A DNA stretch of 64,000 bases, from assembly GCA_025765615.1 (NCBI GenBank), contig JAIVFJ010000010.1, forward strand, positions 496,001 to 560,000. The letters run 5' to 3'. Source of the stretch: Zopfochytrium polystomum (taxonomy: Eukaryota > Chytridiomycota > Chytridiomycetes > Chytridiales > Chytridiaceae). Of the stretch, positions 23,213 through 33,654 are shown piece after piece. The translations under genes and the position numbers were made by a program. Position 1 is the stretch's first letter. Each line of letters opens with the position of its first letter. Below the pieces are notes generated by a model. It saw nothing but the letters and a program-made list of their open reading frames with translations, made no database searches and had not been told where the DNA came from.

Positions 23213-24734
23213 ATGTCATCGCCTTTTGGGGACAACGACTATTACGCCCTCCTCGGTCTGGAGGCCACAGCCTCCGAAAAGGACATCAAAAAGGCGTACA
23301 GGTACGAATACCAGCGAGCGATCTGCATATGCAGGAGTCGGGGAGTGTGTGAAGGCGATGGAAAGTGTTGACCGATCGGCGGGCGCATCGGAATGGCGTC
23401 AAAACTTGAACGACTCACCACCCTCGTCTCGTTTACGCAGGAAAACAGCTCTCAAATACCATCCAGACAAGGTTGGCCCAGACGACGAGGAAGCCAGTTG
23501 AGTTTCGAGCTACCCACGAGCTATACCCACTGCTGCGTTTTGGGCGCAGCACTCAACGATCGCTGCGTCAAAAGCCCCGCGGAAGTTGGGCCTTCCTATT
23601 GCATCCAAACTGCCCACCCCATTTTCCTGTTTCTTACTCACCCCCCTCTCCCCGCGTTCCGGTGTGCTGGTGACATTAACTTCTTTACCAACTACCCTCC
23701 CACTGGAAAACAAACAAACAACACAGACCGGCTCTTCATTCTCCTCACGAAAGCAGTCGAAGTCCTCTCGGACCCCGCCCAGCGCGCAAAGTACGATGAA
23801 GCACACGCCGCGCGGGTGGCGCGGCAGCGGACCCTCGAGCAAGTTGGAAAGGAGCGGCGGGATATGATTGCGCGTGAGTGTAGCAGATTAATTTGGGGGC
23901 GACCGAACCTTTTTGATTGCCTCTCGTTTCTCGCTTCTTTGTGTAACCCGACCGCCCTCTCGTCGCCCTCGCTCCCGCCCCGCTTCACAGAACTCGAGCA
24001 GCGTGAGGACCAGTTCCGGCGGCGGCAGGCCGAAGCCAGCGCGGCGGCGGTGCGGAAAGCAGAGGTCGAGCGTCTGCGAGAGGAGGGAATCAGGCGGCTC
24101 CGCGAAATGGAGCAGCAGGACGCAGCGGCGGCGTCTAGTGCGGCGTCGATGGACGTGGATGGAGCGGAGACGGGGGACGGGGCGGCGGCGACGGCAGTGA
24201 TTGTCCAGTGGACTGGGACAGGGGCGGCGGCCGTTACGGCGGCGGCGCCGTCGGTGCAGGAGCTTGCGACACTCTTTGGGGTGTTTGGCGAGGTGGAGGC
24301 CGTTCAGAGGATGAAGTCTGGCACAGCTGCAGTTGTGTTTTTCAAGCGGCGGGAAAGTGCGGTGAGTTCTTTCTTCCTGGCTTATTTTTTACTTTTCTCG
24401 ACCGCAGGCCGATGTTTTCGAGTTCAAAATGCCAGTCGCGACTAAAACACAGCTGTTTTTCAAGGAAGCGGCCATCCAACGCGCGCCGACGACACCGGCG
24501 CTGAAAGGCTTTAAAGTGTCGCTGGAGTCCGGATTGCGTGACTCGGCAGTCGTGCGACCGGCTGCAACTTCGTCCAAGGCAATGTCGTCGGCTGCGTCAG
24601 CGGTGGGGCCCGTTCCGTCGGCTAGCGACGAGACACTGGCGTTTTGGGAGTCGATTCGGAACGGACCAAAGTTTGGCGCGTTTGAGGACGACGAGTGGCA
24701 GCTGCTAATGAAAATGGCGGGGATCGCCAGGTGA
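23213..24734 (+). CDS. DNAJC17-like J-domain plus RRM protein
   Basis: Five exons: 23213-23301, 23441-23496, 23727-23873, 23991-24361 and 24408-24734, giving 990 nt or 329 aa. The J domain starts at the N terminus (DYYALLGLEATASEKDIKKAYR), has the HPD motif (KYHPDKVGPDD) in the 56-nt second exon and ends with AVEVLSDPAQRAKYDE. A charged helix follows (RQAEASAAAVRKAEVERLREE), then an RRM-like fold at about residues 165-240 (VIVQWTGTG, LATLFGVFGEVEAVQRM, AAVVFFKRRESADVF). Length and order match DNAJC17/Cwf23 proteins, J-proteins tied to the spliceosome and nuclear in known cases. One donor is GTTGAG (23497). The phase-0 junction GCG|GCC at 24361/24408 restores a continuous RRM. Confidence 0.9.
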
Positions 24735-25130
24735 TAGTTTCACACAAATGTGGCTGGTGGTTCTCTGGTTGTGCGGACTCTGTCGCGCGGTGGACTATTC
24801 TCGTTCGGCTTGTCGTTGGGAGGTTGGTTTGGCAATTATTAAATAAAAGGCGGTTGTAAATATTTCTTGCAGCTGATGTTGAGGTGAAGCCTTCAGAAGG
24901 GGTCGCACCGTATGCGTCGAGATGGAAAACTGCGTTGACAGCAGCCACAAGCCACACCAGAAGGGCTGCACAAAGAAGGGTTCGTTTCCACAGGGCAGGG
25001 AAAGGCAGGGGCGTGCAAATAAAGATGCGATGGGGAAGGACCAAAGCAGAAAAACGGGTGTGCAATTCACCCAGCCGACCAAAACCTTCCTCCAGCATCA
25101 GCGAGGGAGCTGCCCCCCCCCCCCCCCCAC
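24735..25130. other. 3' region; possible unassigned hydrophobic exon on the minus strand
   Basis: No gene is called here. On the minus strand a splice-acceptor-like ttctttgtgcag near 24970 is followed by an open stretch with a hydrophobic segment (ALLVWLVAAVNAVF). That could be a second exon of the hypothetical gene at 25131-25574, but no donor in the right phase was found. A C16 run sits at about 25113-25128. Confidence 0.3.
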
Positions 25131-25574
25131 TCAGCGGCCCGCCAGCGAGGGGCGTCGTCGGGGCCCCGCGGTCCTCGGATCCACGAACGAGACGTCGTCG
25201 TCGGCCAAGCCGTTGCTGTCTCCAGCACCAGCGGAACCGTCATTCTGGAGGGTAGCAGCGGACGAGGCCGCCACCGCCGCCGTCGCCGCAGCGTGGCGGT
25301 GCGTGTTGGCATGGTGGTGGTGCGGTGCGGCGACGTGGCTCACCCTGGCGCCGGTGGTGCGCACGTCGATTTCTGCGACGGAGCCGGCGGTGGCGGAGGC
25401 GGCGAGGATGACGGCTTTTTTTGCGGCGAGGAGGGAGCGGGAGGCGGCGGAGGGGGCGCGGACGGAGTAGACGCGGGGGTTGCTGGTGGTGGTGTTAGCG
25501 GAGGAGGAGGAGGAGGAGCTGGCTGATCGGGTCGAGTCGACGGAGTGGCGGCCCGGGTTTACGTAGGAGGCCAT
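25131..25574 (-). CDS. Hypothetical alanine/serine-rich protein
   Basis: An uninterrupted 147-codon frame starts at ATG 25574, shortly downstream of a long poly-T tract. The product has a Ser-rich N-terminal segment (SASSSSSSSANTTTS), a hydrophobic Ala-rich patch (SLLAAKKAVILAASATAGS), a His cluster (APHHHHANTHRH) and an Ala-rich end. No family is recognised and low-complexity composition could keep this frame open by chance. The last codons before the stop are Pro/Arg-rich, and a spliced continuation to the left is possible. Confidence 0.35.
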   Translation of the reverse strand: MASYVNPGRHSVDSTRSASSSSSSSANTTTSNPRVYSVRAPSAASRSLLAAKKAVILAASATAGSVAEIDVRTTGARVSHVAAPHHHHANTHRHAAATAAVAASSAATLQNDGSAGAGDSNGLADDDVSFVDPRTAGPRRRPSLAGR

Positions 25575-26402
25575 TGAGAGCGACTGTTGGGTGAAGGCGT
25601 TTTGTTAGGGAGGAGATTTACGAGGCTTTTTTTTTTTTTTTTTTTTTTTTTTTTCGTTGTCTCCTTCGCTCGCTGTCAACGCCTCCGACCATCAATCTCG
25701 TGCGCGCATCTCATTGGTTGAGGCCATCTCCGTCTCAGAACATGTAAAAAAAAGGAAAAAGCCCCAGCGAATTGCACCACAAAACAACTCCACGACCTTC
25801 TGGCATCCAAGTGTCCCCTTGTGGCCGGAGCGATCCTGAGAAGAGGCGGAAAGCATAACTTATTCACCATCATCCTTATCGCCCGCTTGCCAAGGAGTCG
25901 GACGGCAAATGAGGGTCAAATCAGCCAGTGGTGTGGAGGTTGCCCCCCTGTTTGCGAAAGAGTAATTGGTGCTTACTCCCATGGCGAATTGACTTAATGC
26001 GATGAAAGTTCTTGAAATCAACTCTTGGTCCTCCTCACACCGTTTTCAGTATGAAGTTTCCAATCCCATACAAGCTCTTCTTCGAAAGACCGACCGGATT
26101 GGATGAGGTCATATCCATTTCTGAAATGCACTGCCAAAAAGGGCAAGACACAAACAGAAGAAAAAGAAAAAGGAAAAAAAAAAAATTTTCTTTTGTGGCC
26201 AGCATTTTTTCAATGAATGGGAATTCTTCGGGTGAAATGGAAATCAGCACCACAAACAATCAACAAGACCAGGCCGAAATCCAATCCAATCCCAATCCAA
26301 TCCAATCCAATCCCAATCCATCAATCAAATCCAATCAAATCATTCAGCCTTGGCTTCGATCAAACCAAGGGCGAAGTCCTCTCAGCATCTGTTCATCCCT
26401 CC
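25575..26402. repeat. Intergenic region with T27 tract and CCAAT-type short repeat
   Basis: A T tract of about 27 bases lies at 25629-25655. At 26279-26345 the motif ccaat/cccaat repeats irregularly about ten times (ccaatccaatcccaatccaa and so on), just upstream of the membrane-protein gene. The repeat happens to contain many CCAAT pentamers, the binding core of the HAP/NF-Y complex, so it may be either a simple repeat or a regulatory cluster. Confidence 0.6.
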
Positions 26403-27584
26403 ATGCCGTTCCCAAGCCCGACACCGGCACCAGCACCGCGGAGACCGCGTCTCGCTGCTGCCATGGACACTCACATCTTGGAGCTTGACGACGCTCGGTT
26501 GGTCACGTCTCACTACTTTTCGCCAGGTATGAAGAACCGACGGCTTGATACCCTCGGGAGGCGGGCAGAGGGGAGCCCATTCTTCAGTTTTTTCGCCGAC
26601 AAAAGACCGTCAAACCTCGCCAAACCTTGTGCATGCTCGGTTTACCAGCCGGCCCGCTTTTGCTCATCCCGCCCACATTTCTGTTCTCCCTTGTTTTGCT
26701 AATCCCCAAAAGCAGAAACTCTCCGCACTATCAGAATATGCATCGTTTTTTACATGCTCGGCGCTGTCCTCCTCGTCCTGCTGGCGCCACGCAAGATTGC
26801 CAACGCCAACATCTTCTATCCGACGTACTTCACCAACCTCTCGTGGTGGGGTATGATCTTTTACTACGCAACGGCAGCGTACAACACACACGTCTACATC
26901 ACCACCAACTACTCTGCGGCACGGCTATCAGCGCGGCCGACGGCGGTGCGGTACCTCTGCTGGGTGCTGTACGTGCTGGCCGAGGTGTACCACCCGATCG
27001 TGTTTGTTGTGTACTGGGGGGTCCTGGCGAAATCGAACCTGGCCGGCGCCGCCCCGGCGGCGGTGCTCGCCAACGTGTGCGTGCACTTTACAAACCTGCT
27101 CCTGATCGCGTTCGAGTTTGTCGTCGGCCGCGTCCAGGTCTTCTACTCGCAGTGGGTCGCCCCCATCGGCGTGGCGCTCGTGTACCTTGTGTGGAGCGTC
27201 GTCGCCCACTACATCTACACCCCAAAAATCGAGGAGGATAACCTGGACTCGTATCCCAATGGGTACTGGGCCTACTTTTTCTTGAGAATCGACGTGTGGT
27301 ATTCGGTCATTGTGTGAGTGAACTCCCGCCGATCTATTATTTTTTTTTTTTGGTTTGCATTATTCATGGGGGGTTATTAAGCCGGTCGTTTTGTTTGACA
27401 CCTCTTCAAAACCCGCTGATCCAGCTACCTTGGGCTTACCGCCCTGTTTCTCGGTGTCCACATGTTCGTTTCATACATCCACGGCGTCCGCGATCGTCTC
27501 CGTGCTGCGAGTGGAAAACCCGTTGTGCCCGGTCGGCGGCAGCACAGCGTCGTGGCCGTCGCTGTCAACGAAAGCAAGGTGTGA
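26403..27584 (+). CDS. Multi-pass membrane protein, rolling stone/FAR-17a (AIG1)-like
   Basis: Three exons, 26403-26526, 26716-27313 and 27425-27584, give 293 aa; a shorter start at 26463 (MDTHILELDD) is equally plausible. Hydrophobic segments recur about every 35 residues: FYMLGAVLLVLLA, YFTNLSWWGMIFYYATAAY, YLCWVLYVLAEVYHPIVFVV, FTNLLLIAFEFVVG, WVAPIGVALVYLVWSVVAHY and VIVYLGLTALFLGVHMFVSY. This suggests six to seven membrane spans with a short Arg-rich C-terminal tail. The pattern of a YFTN-W motif, a luminal NLxxxAFE and a VYLVWS helix resembles the rolling stone/FAR-17a group; some members of the related AIG1 group hydrolyse FAHFA lipids, but no catalytic assignment is made here. Confidence 0.7.
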
Positions 27585-28131
27585 GGGAGAGTTCTCAGTG
27601 TGTCGCCCAGGTGGGGCGCTCTGGTCTGGTTTGTTCTTCCTTATCATCTTTTCTCTTTGGCCTTTGTGGCTTTCTCGTCTTTCGGCAATGTCGCTCTATG
27701 TAATATTCGGCAAGCGCGATGCATCCTCTCGTTTTGTTGTAATGGCTGGGAAGGCACATTCAAGGAACTAATAAACGTTAGACGACGTCACGGGTCCGCA
27801 TCGTGCGAGGCCTCATGGAGGGTCGGGTCACAGGTTGAAACTTGGAAACGGGTTGATTTTTTCTGTCTGTCTGTCTGCCTGCCTGCCTGCCTGCCTGTCT
27901 TTCAGGCGGTTGTCTCCATTTCTGTTTTTGGCCGAATCCGCAACCTGTCTCTCTCTTTCTCTCCCTCTCTCTCTCACTCACTCACTCACTCACACACACA
28001 CACACTCTCTCTCTCTCTGTCCTCTCTCCCTCTCTGTTCGTCTGTGACCAAAGTGATCAGAATGTTTCTGCACATTTCAGAAAGAACAGAAGAAGAAAAG
28101 AAGGGTGAAAAAAAATAATAAAAAAAGAGGC
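27585..28131. repeat. Spacer with CTGT/CCTG, TC and CA microsatellites
   Basis: A (ctgt)/(cctg) tetranucleotide run lies at about 27862-27902, a TC-rich run at about 27944-27974, and (actc), (ca) and (tc) runs follow to about 28035. No gene is seen. The promoter of the mannosidase starting at 28132 must lie here. Confidence 0.85.
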
Positions 28132-30873
28132 ATGGTCCTTTGCAGGCCACCTCGCCGCCAGTCCCTGCTGACCTTGGTCGGCCTGGGAGCCTTGCTCACC
28201 ACCGTTACCCTTCTCTTCTACCCCGCCCTCCCGCCGCTGTCCTCCTCCTCCACCACCACCACCACCACCACACCAGGGTCTGGCTCCGGCTCCGGCAGCG
28301 GCTGGAACAGAGGAGGAGGGGGAGGATGGGGGGCACCAAGCGGACGTGGCCACCGATTCAAGTTCAACCCGCCTTCGCGCGATCCCACCTCGGCCGCACG
28401 ATCAAGGTACGCACTTCAGCCGTTCGCACCACCCGACGTTGCCAAGCAAGCGTTCATCAAGGAGGTGCGTATGCAGAATGTTTGGGCCTGCCAGAGGAGC
28501 TCAGATTTAGCGATTTGAGGGTGGAAATTTTCGCAAGCGGGGCGCCACCCAAGAAGACTAAAAACTGATACCTGCATTGCTCGTAGATGATGGTTCACGC
28601 GTGGAATGGTTATATGAAGTTCGCCAACGGCACAGACCAGCTATCGCCTCTGACCGAGAAGGGATTCAACTGGTACACGACGGGCACACTGCTCATGACA
28701 CCCGTTGACGCCCTGTCCACTCTATGGATCATGGGCCTTAAGGACGAGTACACTGCCGCGAAGGCTGCAGTCCTCGAGCGCTTCCGGCCACTCCCGCCCT
28801 CCTTGCGGCCACGAAAGCCCGCAGCCGCCTCCTCCTCCGCCTCGTCTCTCGTCTCGAAACAGTCGTCTCCTGACGATCCGCTCGCGGACATTGGCAAGAC
28901 CGTGAGCGTCTTTGAGACGACCATTCGCGTGCTGGGCGGGATGTTGAGCGCGTACGATCTCGAAGGCGACCGGAAGCTGCTCGAGGCGGCCGCCGGCTTC
29001 GCCGACCGCCTGATGCCCGCGATGAACGCCGCGTCCGACGGCAGAATGCCCGTGAACGAGGTGGACCTCGTGACGGGCGAGACGCGCGTGAACTACTTTG
29101 GCATCAGCCTGGCCCAGGCCGGGAGCTTGCAGCTCGAGTTTCAGTACCTTGCCGATGTGACGGGGGACAGGACATACTCCGAGAAGGTAAGGAGAAAGGA
29201 CACAGCGTGCTTTCCGGGCGGCGTTGTTTCCACTGTGGTTTCCAATCTTCCTGGGGCGTCGCCAACCACCAGATTCATCTCTCCTTGCGGGCCCCTAGGC
29301 TATGCTTGCACATGAAGGGATTACGACGTACCCGTCTCTCGTTCCCGGCCTCGTTCCGAACTTTATGGACCTTTCGTTGGTAGCATCTCAAGCGTCAAAA
29401 GATCAAGGTATGCTTTCGTGCCGCACCCGATTCAGAAGGAGGAAGTACGATGCTAAAGCGAACACTCCTTTGTCAGGTTTTATGGGAAACTATGAAAGAA
29501 AGATCAGCTACCAGGACTTCGGGGTCGGATCTAACGCTGACAGCTACTATGAATACCTACTTAAGATTTGGCTGTCCACGGGCGACAAGGCCTTTCTCCA
29601 GCTCTACCGCAATGCCGTCGACGTAAGATCAGCGATTTTGCCAACTGTATCCCTGCTTTTTTCTTTCCGCTTACGACCACCCCGACGGGTATAACGGCTG
29701 TCCTTCCGGCTACTTCTGACACCAGGCGATCACAAAGACGCTGGTGAAAACCACCAACGACGACAAGTTTACTTTCGTTCCGGACGCGCAGGTGAATGGA
29801 GACGGCCTCGTAGCCTACTCCAAAAGCACATTCTCTCATCTGGTAAGTGGCAGCCTGTTTAGTTTGGACAACCGGACTGCGAGGAGGGTCGGCGGCACTC
29901 ACCACCCCCCGTTGCGCTCTGGTAGAGCTGCTTCGTCGGCGGAATGTACGCTCTCGGTGCCGTGACCTCGTGCAACCATCTCGACGAAGTCACTGTTGTC
30001 CCCCGGAACGTCTCGGTCACCGGCGGCACCAGCAGCGCCACAGGCGGCGGAAAGCACCGGCCAGCGGCGGATGCGGCGGGCACAGGCTCGGCCGCGTGTC
30101 AGGCAAGGGAGCTCGACACAGCGCGGCGGATCGCCGAGACGTGCCATGCGGCTGCAACAGTGGAGGGGACCGTCGGCGTCGGGTTCGAAGAAGTGCAGGT
30201 GTTGGATGGCGGCGTCGGCGCCCGGGCAGGCGGCTTTGGGTTCAGCAGCGCGGGGGGAAGCACCGTCCCCAACAGCGAGGGGTCCAAGGTCGAGTCGCAG
30301 CTCAGGCTGTACTCGTGGAACTACAGCCTGCGGCCAGAGGTGGTGGAAAGCATCTTTTACATGTGGCGGATGACCCACGACCCCGTGTGGCGAGAGATGG
30401 GCTGGTCCATTGCGCAGGTGGGTTCGGCAAGGGAGATTAAGTTTTTTTTTTTTGTTGGTTGTTGACCGATGCTCATATCTGATATCCCACAGAACATCAA
30501 CCGCCACTGCCGTCACAAGAACGGTTTCTTTAACTTGCACGATGTCTCACTTACGAACGTGAGCCCTTCGGACACTCAAGAGACTTTTTTCCTAGCAGAG
30601 ACGTTGAAATACTTGTACCTGTACGTCATCCCGATCCTCTTTTGCTTGGGCTCCCAAGGTCTCTAACTGCCTCTCACCATTCCCCCCCACACACCACATA
30701 CCCGATTGCACAACCTCCAAAAAAAAAAAAAATAAATAAATAAACTCCTCAGCTTGTTCTCCGGTGACGACCTGATACCACTCGACGAGTACGTATTTAA
30801 CACCGAGGCACACCCACTCTCGATCCGCGGGCACGGACGGCGCAAGGGAATCCGGTGGGGCGGAAAGGCGTGA
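28132..30873 (+). CDS. Class I alpha-1,2-mannosidase (GH47), type II membrane protein
   Basis: Eight exons: 28132-28464, 28587-29186, 29299-29407, 29477-29622, 29726-29842, 29926-30417, 30493-30620 and 30753-30873, giving 2,046 nt or 681 aa. A short basic N terminus is followed by a membrane anchor (LLTLVGLGALLTTVTLLF) and a Ser/Thr/Gly stem. GH47 motifs are in order: MMVHAWNGYMKFA, DALSTLWIMGL, FETTIRVLGGMLSAYDL, GVGSNADSYYEYLLK, LSCFVGGMYALG, DTQETFFLAETLKYLYLLFS and FNTEAHPL, whose Thr is the expected calcium ligand. These enzymes trim Man9 N-glycans in the ER or Golgi. Exon 6 carries a Gly/Ala-rich insertion of about 60 residues after the FVGGMYALG block. The donor at 30621 (GTACGT) was chosen because it restores YLYLLFS. 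Confidence 0.93.
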
Positions 30874-32184
30874 GCCCCAACGAAGAACCGTTGGGTGGGC
30901 GACTCGCTCTATCACTGGCCTGTGCAAATACATTCACCCGCGCGAAACAACTTGGATTGGGTTGCGCAGTGGAGACGCTCTAAGAATAAGCTTGGCCCGT
31001 GATGGTCCCAAAGGCGTTGGAACTGGCCAAGAAGACGGCACATTTACAGCCCGGCGGTGGCCCATTTTTAATAATAGAATGGATGGCAGAGGCAGCGCCA
31101 GTTTTCTCCCGATTGTCTCCCATTTCCCTTCGTTATGCGGTGAGTGAACCCATCACCACACAAACAGCCAATCCATCACCTCCCCCTTTGCGATAGCGAC
31201 CTTGTGGCCAAAGGTCTTTAGGCCGCGAACCCGTGAGTCTGAACTCGCTGTAGTGGCCATTGGCAGTCCGCCGAAAGAGGAGCCGTGTCGTAAGGACGCC
31301 AAGTCCTGTTTGACATAGGAGGCCAGGCCGCCCTTTGCTCTCCACTGCATTACGCCGCTTCAACGAGACCGCCTGTGATTCGTATTCGCAAAGTGCTTCG
31401 GGAATACAACAATTTTGAGTGGTCTGACTGTCTATCTTCCCCCGTGCGCTGCAATACTTGCTTGCCAAACAATTCGAGAGCTTTGAGAGCGGCAAATTTA
31501 GGCCCTAAGATCGGTGCCTGATTGTCAGCAACCACGGCAAACTAGAACACGTTGGGCGTAAAGGGAGTGGATTAATGAGTAACATGTTGTCAGTTTGTGA
31601 ATAAAAAAATAAAGTATAAGTACCGACATTCTTGTTCCATTTGCTTCACCGACAAACAGAGAACTTTCCCAGGTGCGTGTGTGCGCCTGCACGCCCAGCC
31701 GCAAAGCGGCAGCGGTGCGAGGGAGCGAATTCTTTTAAAAAATGATTGACTACCTTTGGCATCTTGTTTGATTATTTGACGAAGTGCGGAATAAAGCTTT
31801 CACTCTGGTCCGACCGACGCCCAGTGCGCATCACAACGATTTCGAAGACCGGCTGCATCATGGACAACATCCACTTTGCAGGCTTCCTTTTCTTCCGTAC
31901 AAAAGCAACCAAGCGAGAGTACAGGCAGTGAAGTTATGAGACGGATTAGAGTTGATTCGGCAACCCGTTGGAGGAGAAGCAAGTAAAGTCACATAGTTGG
32001 GGCTGGTTTAGCAAAAGACGAACAGAAAGTCTTTCGGCGAGCGTTGGCTGTGAAGTAAATGAAGCGACAATTGTCTTGATAAAGAAAGAGGATGGAAGGG
32101 GGTCGGGTGGGAATACGCCATAGTCCGTCATTTTGTTTTTTTCTCCCTCTCCCCATGTTCGACACTCCCTCTCTCGCTCCTCAT
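30874..32184. other. Convergent intergenic region
   Basis: About 1.3 kb lies between the 3' ends of the mannosidase (plus) and the X325-like gene (minus). Short ORFs up to 120 codons exist but lack signal peptides, family motifs or supporting splice structure. Nothing else is recognised. Confidence 0.55.
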
Positions 32185-33220
32185 TCACAAAAAAAACAAC
32201 GCTACGAGGGCGGCTGACACGACAGAAAAGACAAGCCAGTTGTGACGAGGTAGCTCTTTCAGCGCCCAAGAGGTCGTGGTTGTTGAGTTGCTCGATGAAG
32301 CGGCCGTAAGTACCTTTTGGGGAACGTGCCAGTAAGTTCAAAGACTGAAAGACAAAAAAAAAAAAAAAAAACTATTGCAAACTCACGGCGTCGACGCACT
32401 GGTACAGCAGCCCGTCGCCCGCAAAATACGTCATCTGCACGGTCACGTTTCTGCCGACGGCGGCGCCGGCGGTCTTTGTAAGCGACACGGCCGGGGTCTT
32501 GAAGTTGCCGAGGTTGACGGTGAAGGGGCCGAGGACCTGCGCAAAGTCGGCGAGGATGGGGTCGGCAGTGAAAGCGACGGAGATGTTGGCGGTCGCCGTC
32601 GCGTGGTAGGATTGCCCGGCGAGGACGCCGCCGTCTGAAATTTTTTTTTTTTTTTTTAAAAACCGGAGGGCGGAGGTTTGTTGAGATCAATGAACTGGAT
32701 TGCTGTGACGACGCTGGTTTTGACGCACCTATCGGAAAAGTTGTCCTCGCGCCGAGTGGTTGACCGCCGCAAGGAGGAATGACTTCGAGGGACTCGACGA
32801 ACGGACGGGCGGTTGGGCTTGTGACCTTTTTTTTTTTTTTTGTGGTTGCCGTTTCAGGAAAGGGTTGGAGGAAGGAAACGGTCAGGACTCAAAGCAACGG
32901 AAAGAGTTGGCCTGGTTGACTGTCAGAGCTCTTCTTTGCCTGGCAAGCCTGTCAGCCGCATCCGCTTCCCCTGCTTCTCCCGCCGCCCGAATTGCGGGCG
33001 CTTTCGGGGAGGCAGCAGCTGTTCTCCGTTACCTCGCGGCCACACACGCAGCCCCTAGCCCCGTTGCGATCGTTCTTTCTCTCTTTCTTTCTTTACTCTT
33101 CTTCCTACTTACCTGGTAGTGGGCGCGGGCGGCCCGCGCCGAGCCGAGCACGACGACGATGGCTGCGACAAGGACGAGGGCGGCGAGACGGCAACGGCGG
33201 GAGGACGCAGCGCGAGGCAT
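32185..33220 (-). CDS. X325/Bim1-like copper-binding surface protein, copy 1
   Basis: Exons read right to left: 33220-33113, 32825-32729, 32634-32387, then tentative 32344-32314 and 32255-32185, giving about 184 aa. The signal peptide (LAALVLVAAIVVVLG...ARA) is cleaved just before HYQ, so mature residue 1 is His, the hallmark of a histidine brace. Then come VTSPTARPF, PPCGGQ, a second conserved His (GQSYHATATANISV) and YQCVDA, whose Asp aligns with the third copper ligand of X325 proteins. The last exon encodes a hydrophobic tail (WLVFSVVSAALVALFFL) typical of GPI attachment. Known relatives (fungal Bim1, LaX325) bind copper at the cell surface and resemble LPMOs without oxidising polysaccharides. 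It is divergent from its paralogue at 33655. The first three exons are firm; exons 4-5 rest on phase and the tail. Confidence 0.82.
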
Positions 33221-33654
33221 TTCTGCGATTGGTTCTACGAGGAATGTTCTTTTTTCGTCCCGGAGCTGTCTGTCCTTTGTAAACAAATCACATCCAAAAA
33301 AATTGCTCGTAATTTCGACCAGCGTTGATTTTTGGACATGTCCAAAATAGACAAATAAACGCACTTTCCACGAAGGGCCTGTCGGAAGCCTCTGTCCAAA
33401 ATGCTGTCCAAAATGACAGCCTTTCCCGACGATTTCTCGGTCTGTCCATTGGTCCATCGGAGAATTTTGAGCGATTTTTGCCCAGTTTCCCCCTTGGCTT
33501 GGCTGACAGGCAGACAGACAGTCAGACAGACAAAGGTAACGCATGATAAATATAAAAGCGCCAGCCTCGCCTCACCAAGATCCTTTCCCGTCCCCGCCTT
33601 CCATTGTTCTGTTCGTCTGCCTTACATTTAAAAACAGAGAGAGAGAGAGAGAGA
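33221..33654. promoter_or_regulatory. Shared divergent promoter of two X325-like genes
   Basis: Only 434 bp separates the two divergent ATGs, so regulation may be shared. The region has a gacaggcagacagacagt-type GACA/GGCA short repeat at about 33505-33535, a TATAAA-like ataaatataaaag at about 33545-33557 some 100 bp upstream of the plus-strand ATG, and a short GA run directly before that ATG. No specific copper-response element was identified by eye. Confidence 0.5.

Noticed and set aside
24795..25098. Hydrophobic minus-strand ORF that might be an exon
   Set aside because: No phase-compatible donor links it to the upstream frame and no family is recognised, so it was not called as a gene.
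31194..31245. Possible tRNA B-box (ggttcgcggcc on the minus strand)
   Set aside because: No matching A-box, anticodon arm or acceptor stem could be folded around it.
31551..31570. ttgggcgtaaaggg, identical to a conserved small-subunit rRNA stretch
   Set aside because: Flanking bases do not match rRNA and no other rRNA segment is present, so it is treated as chance.
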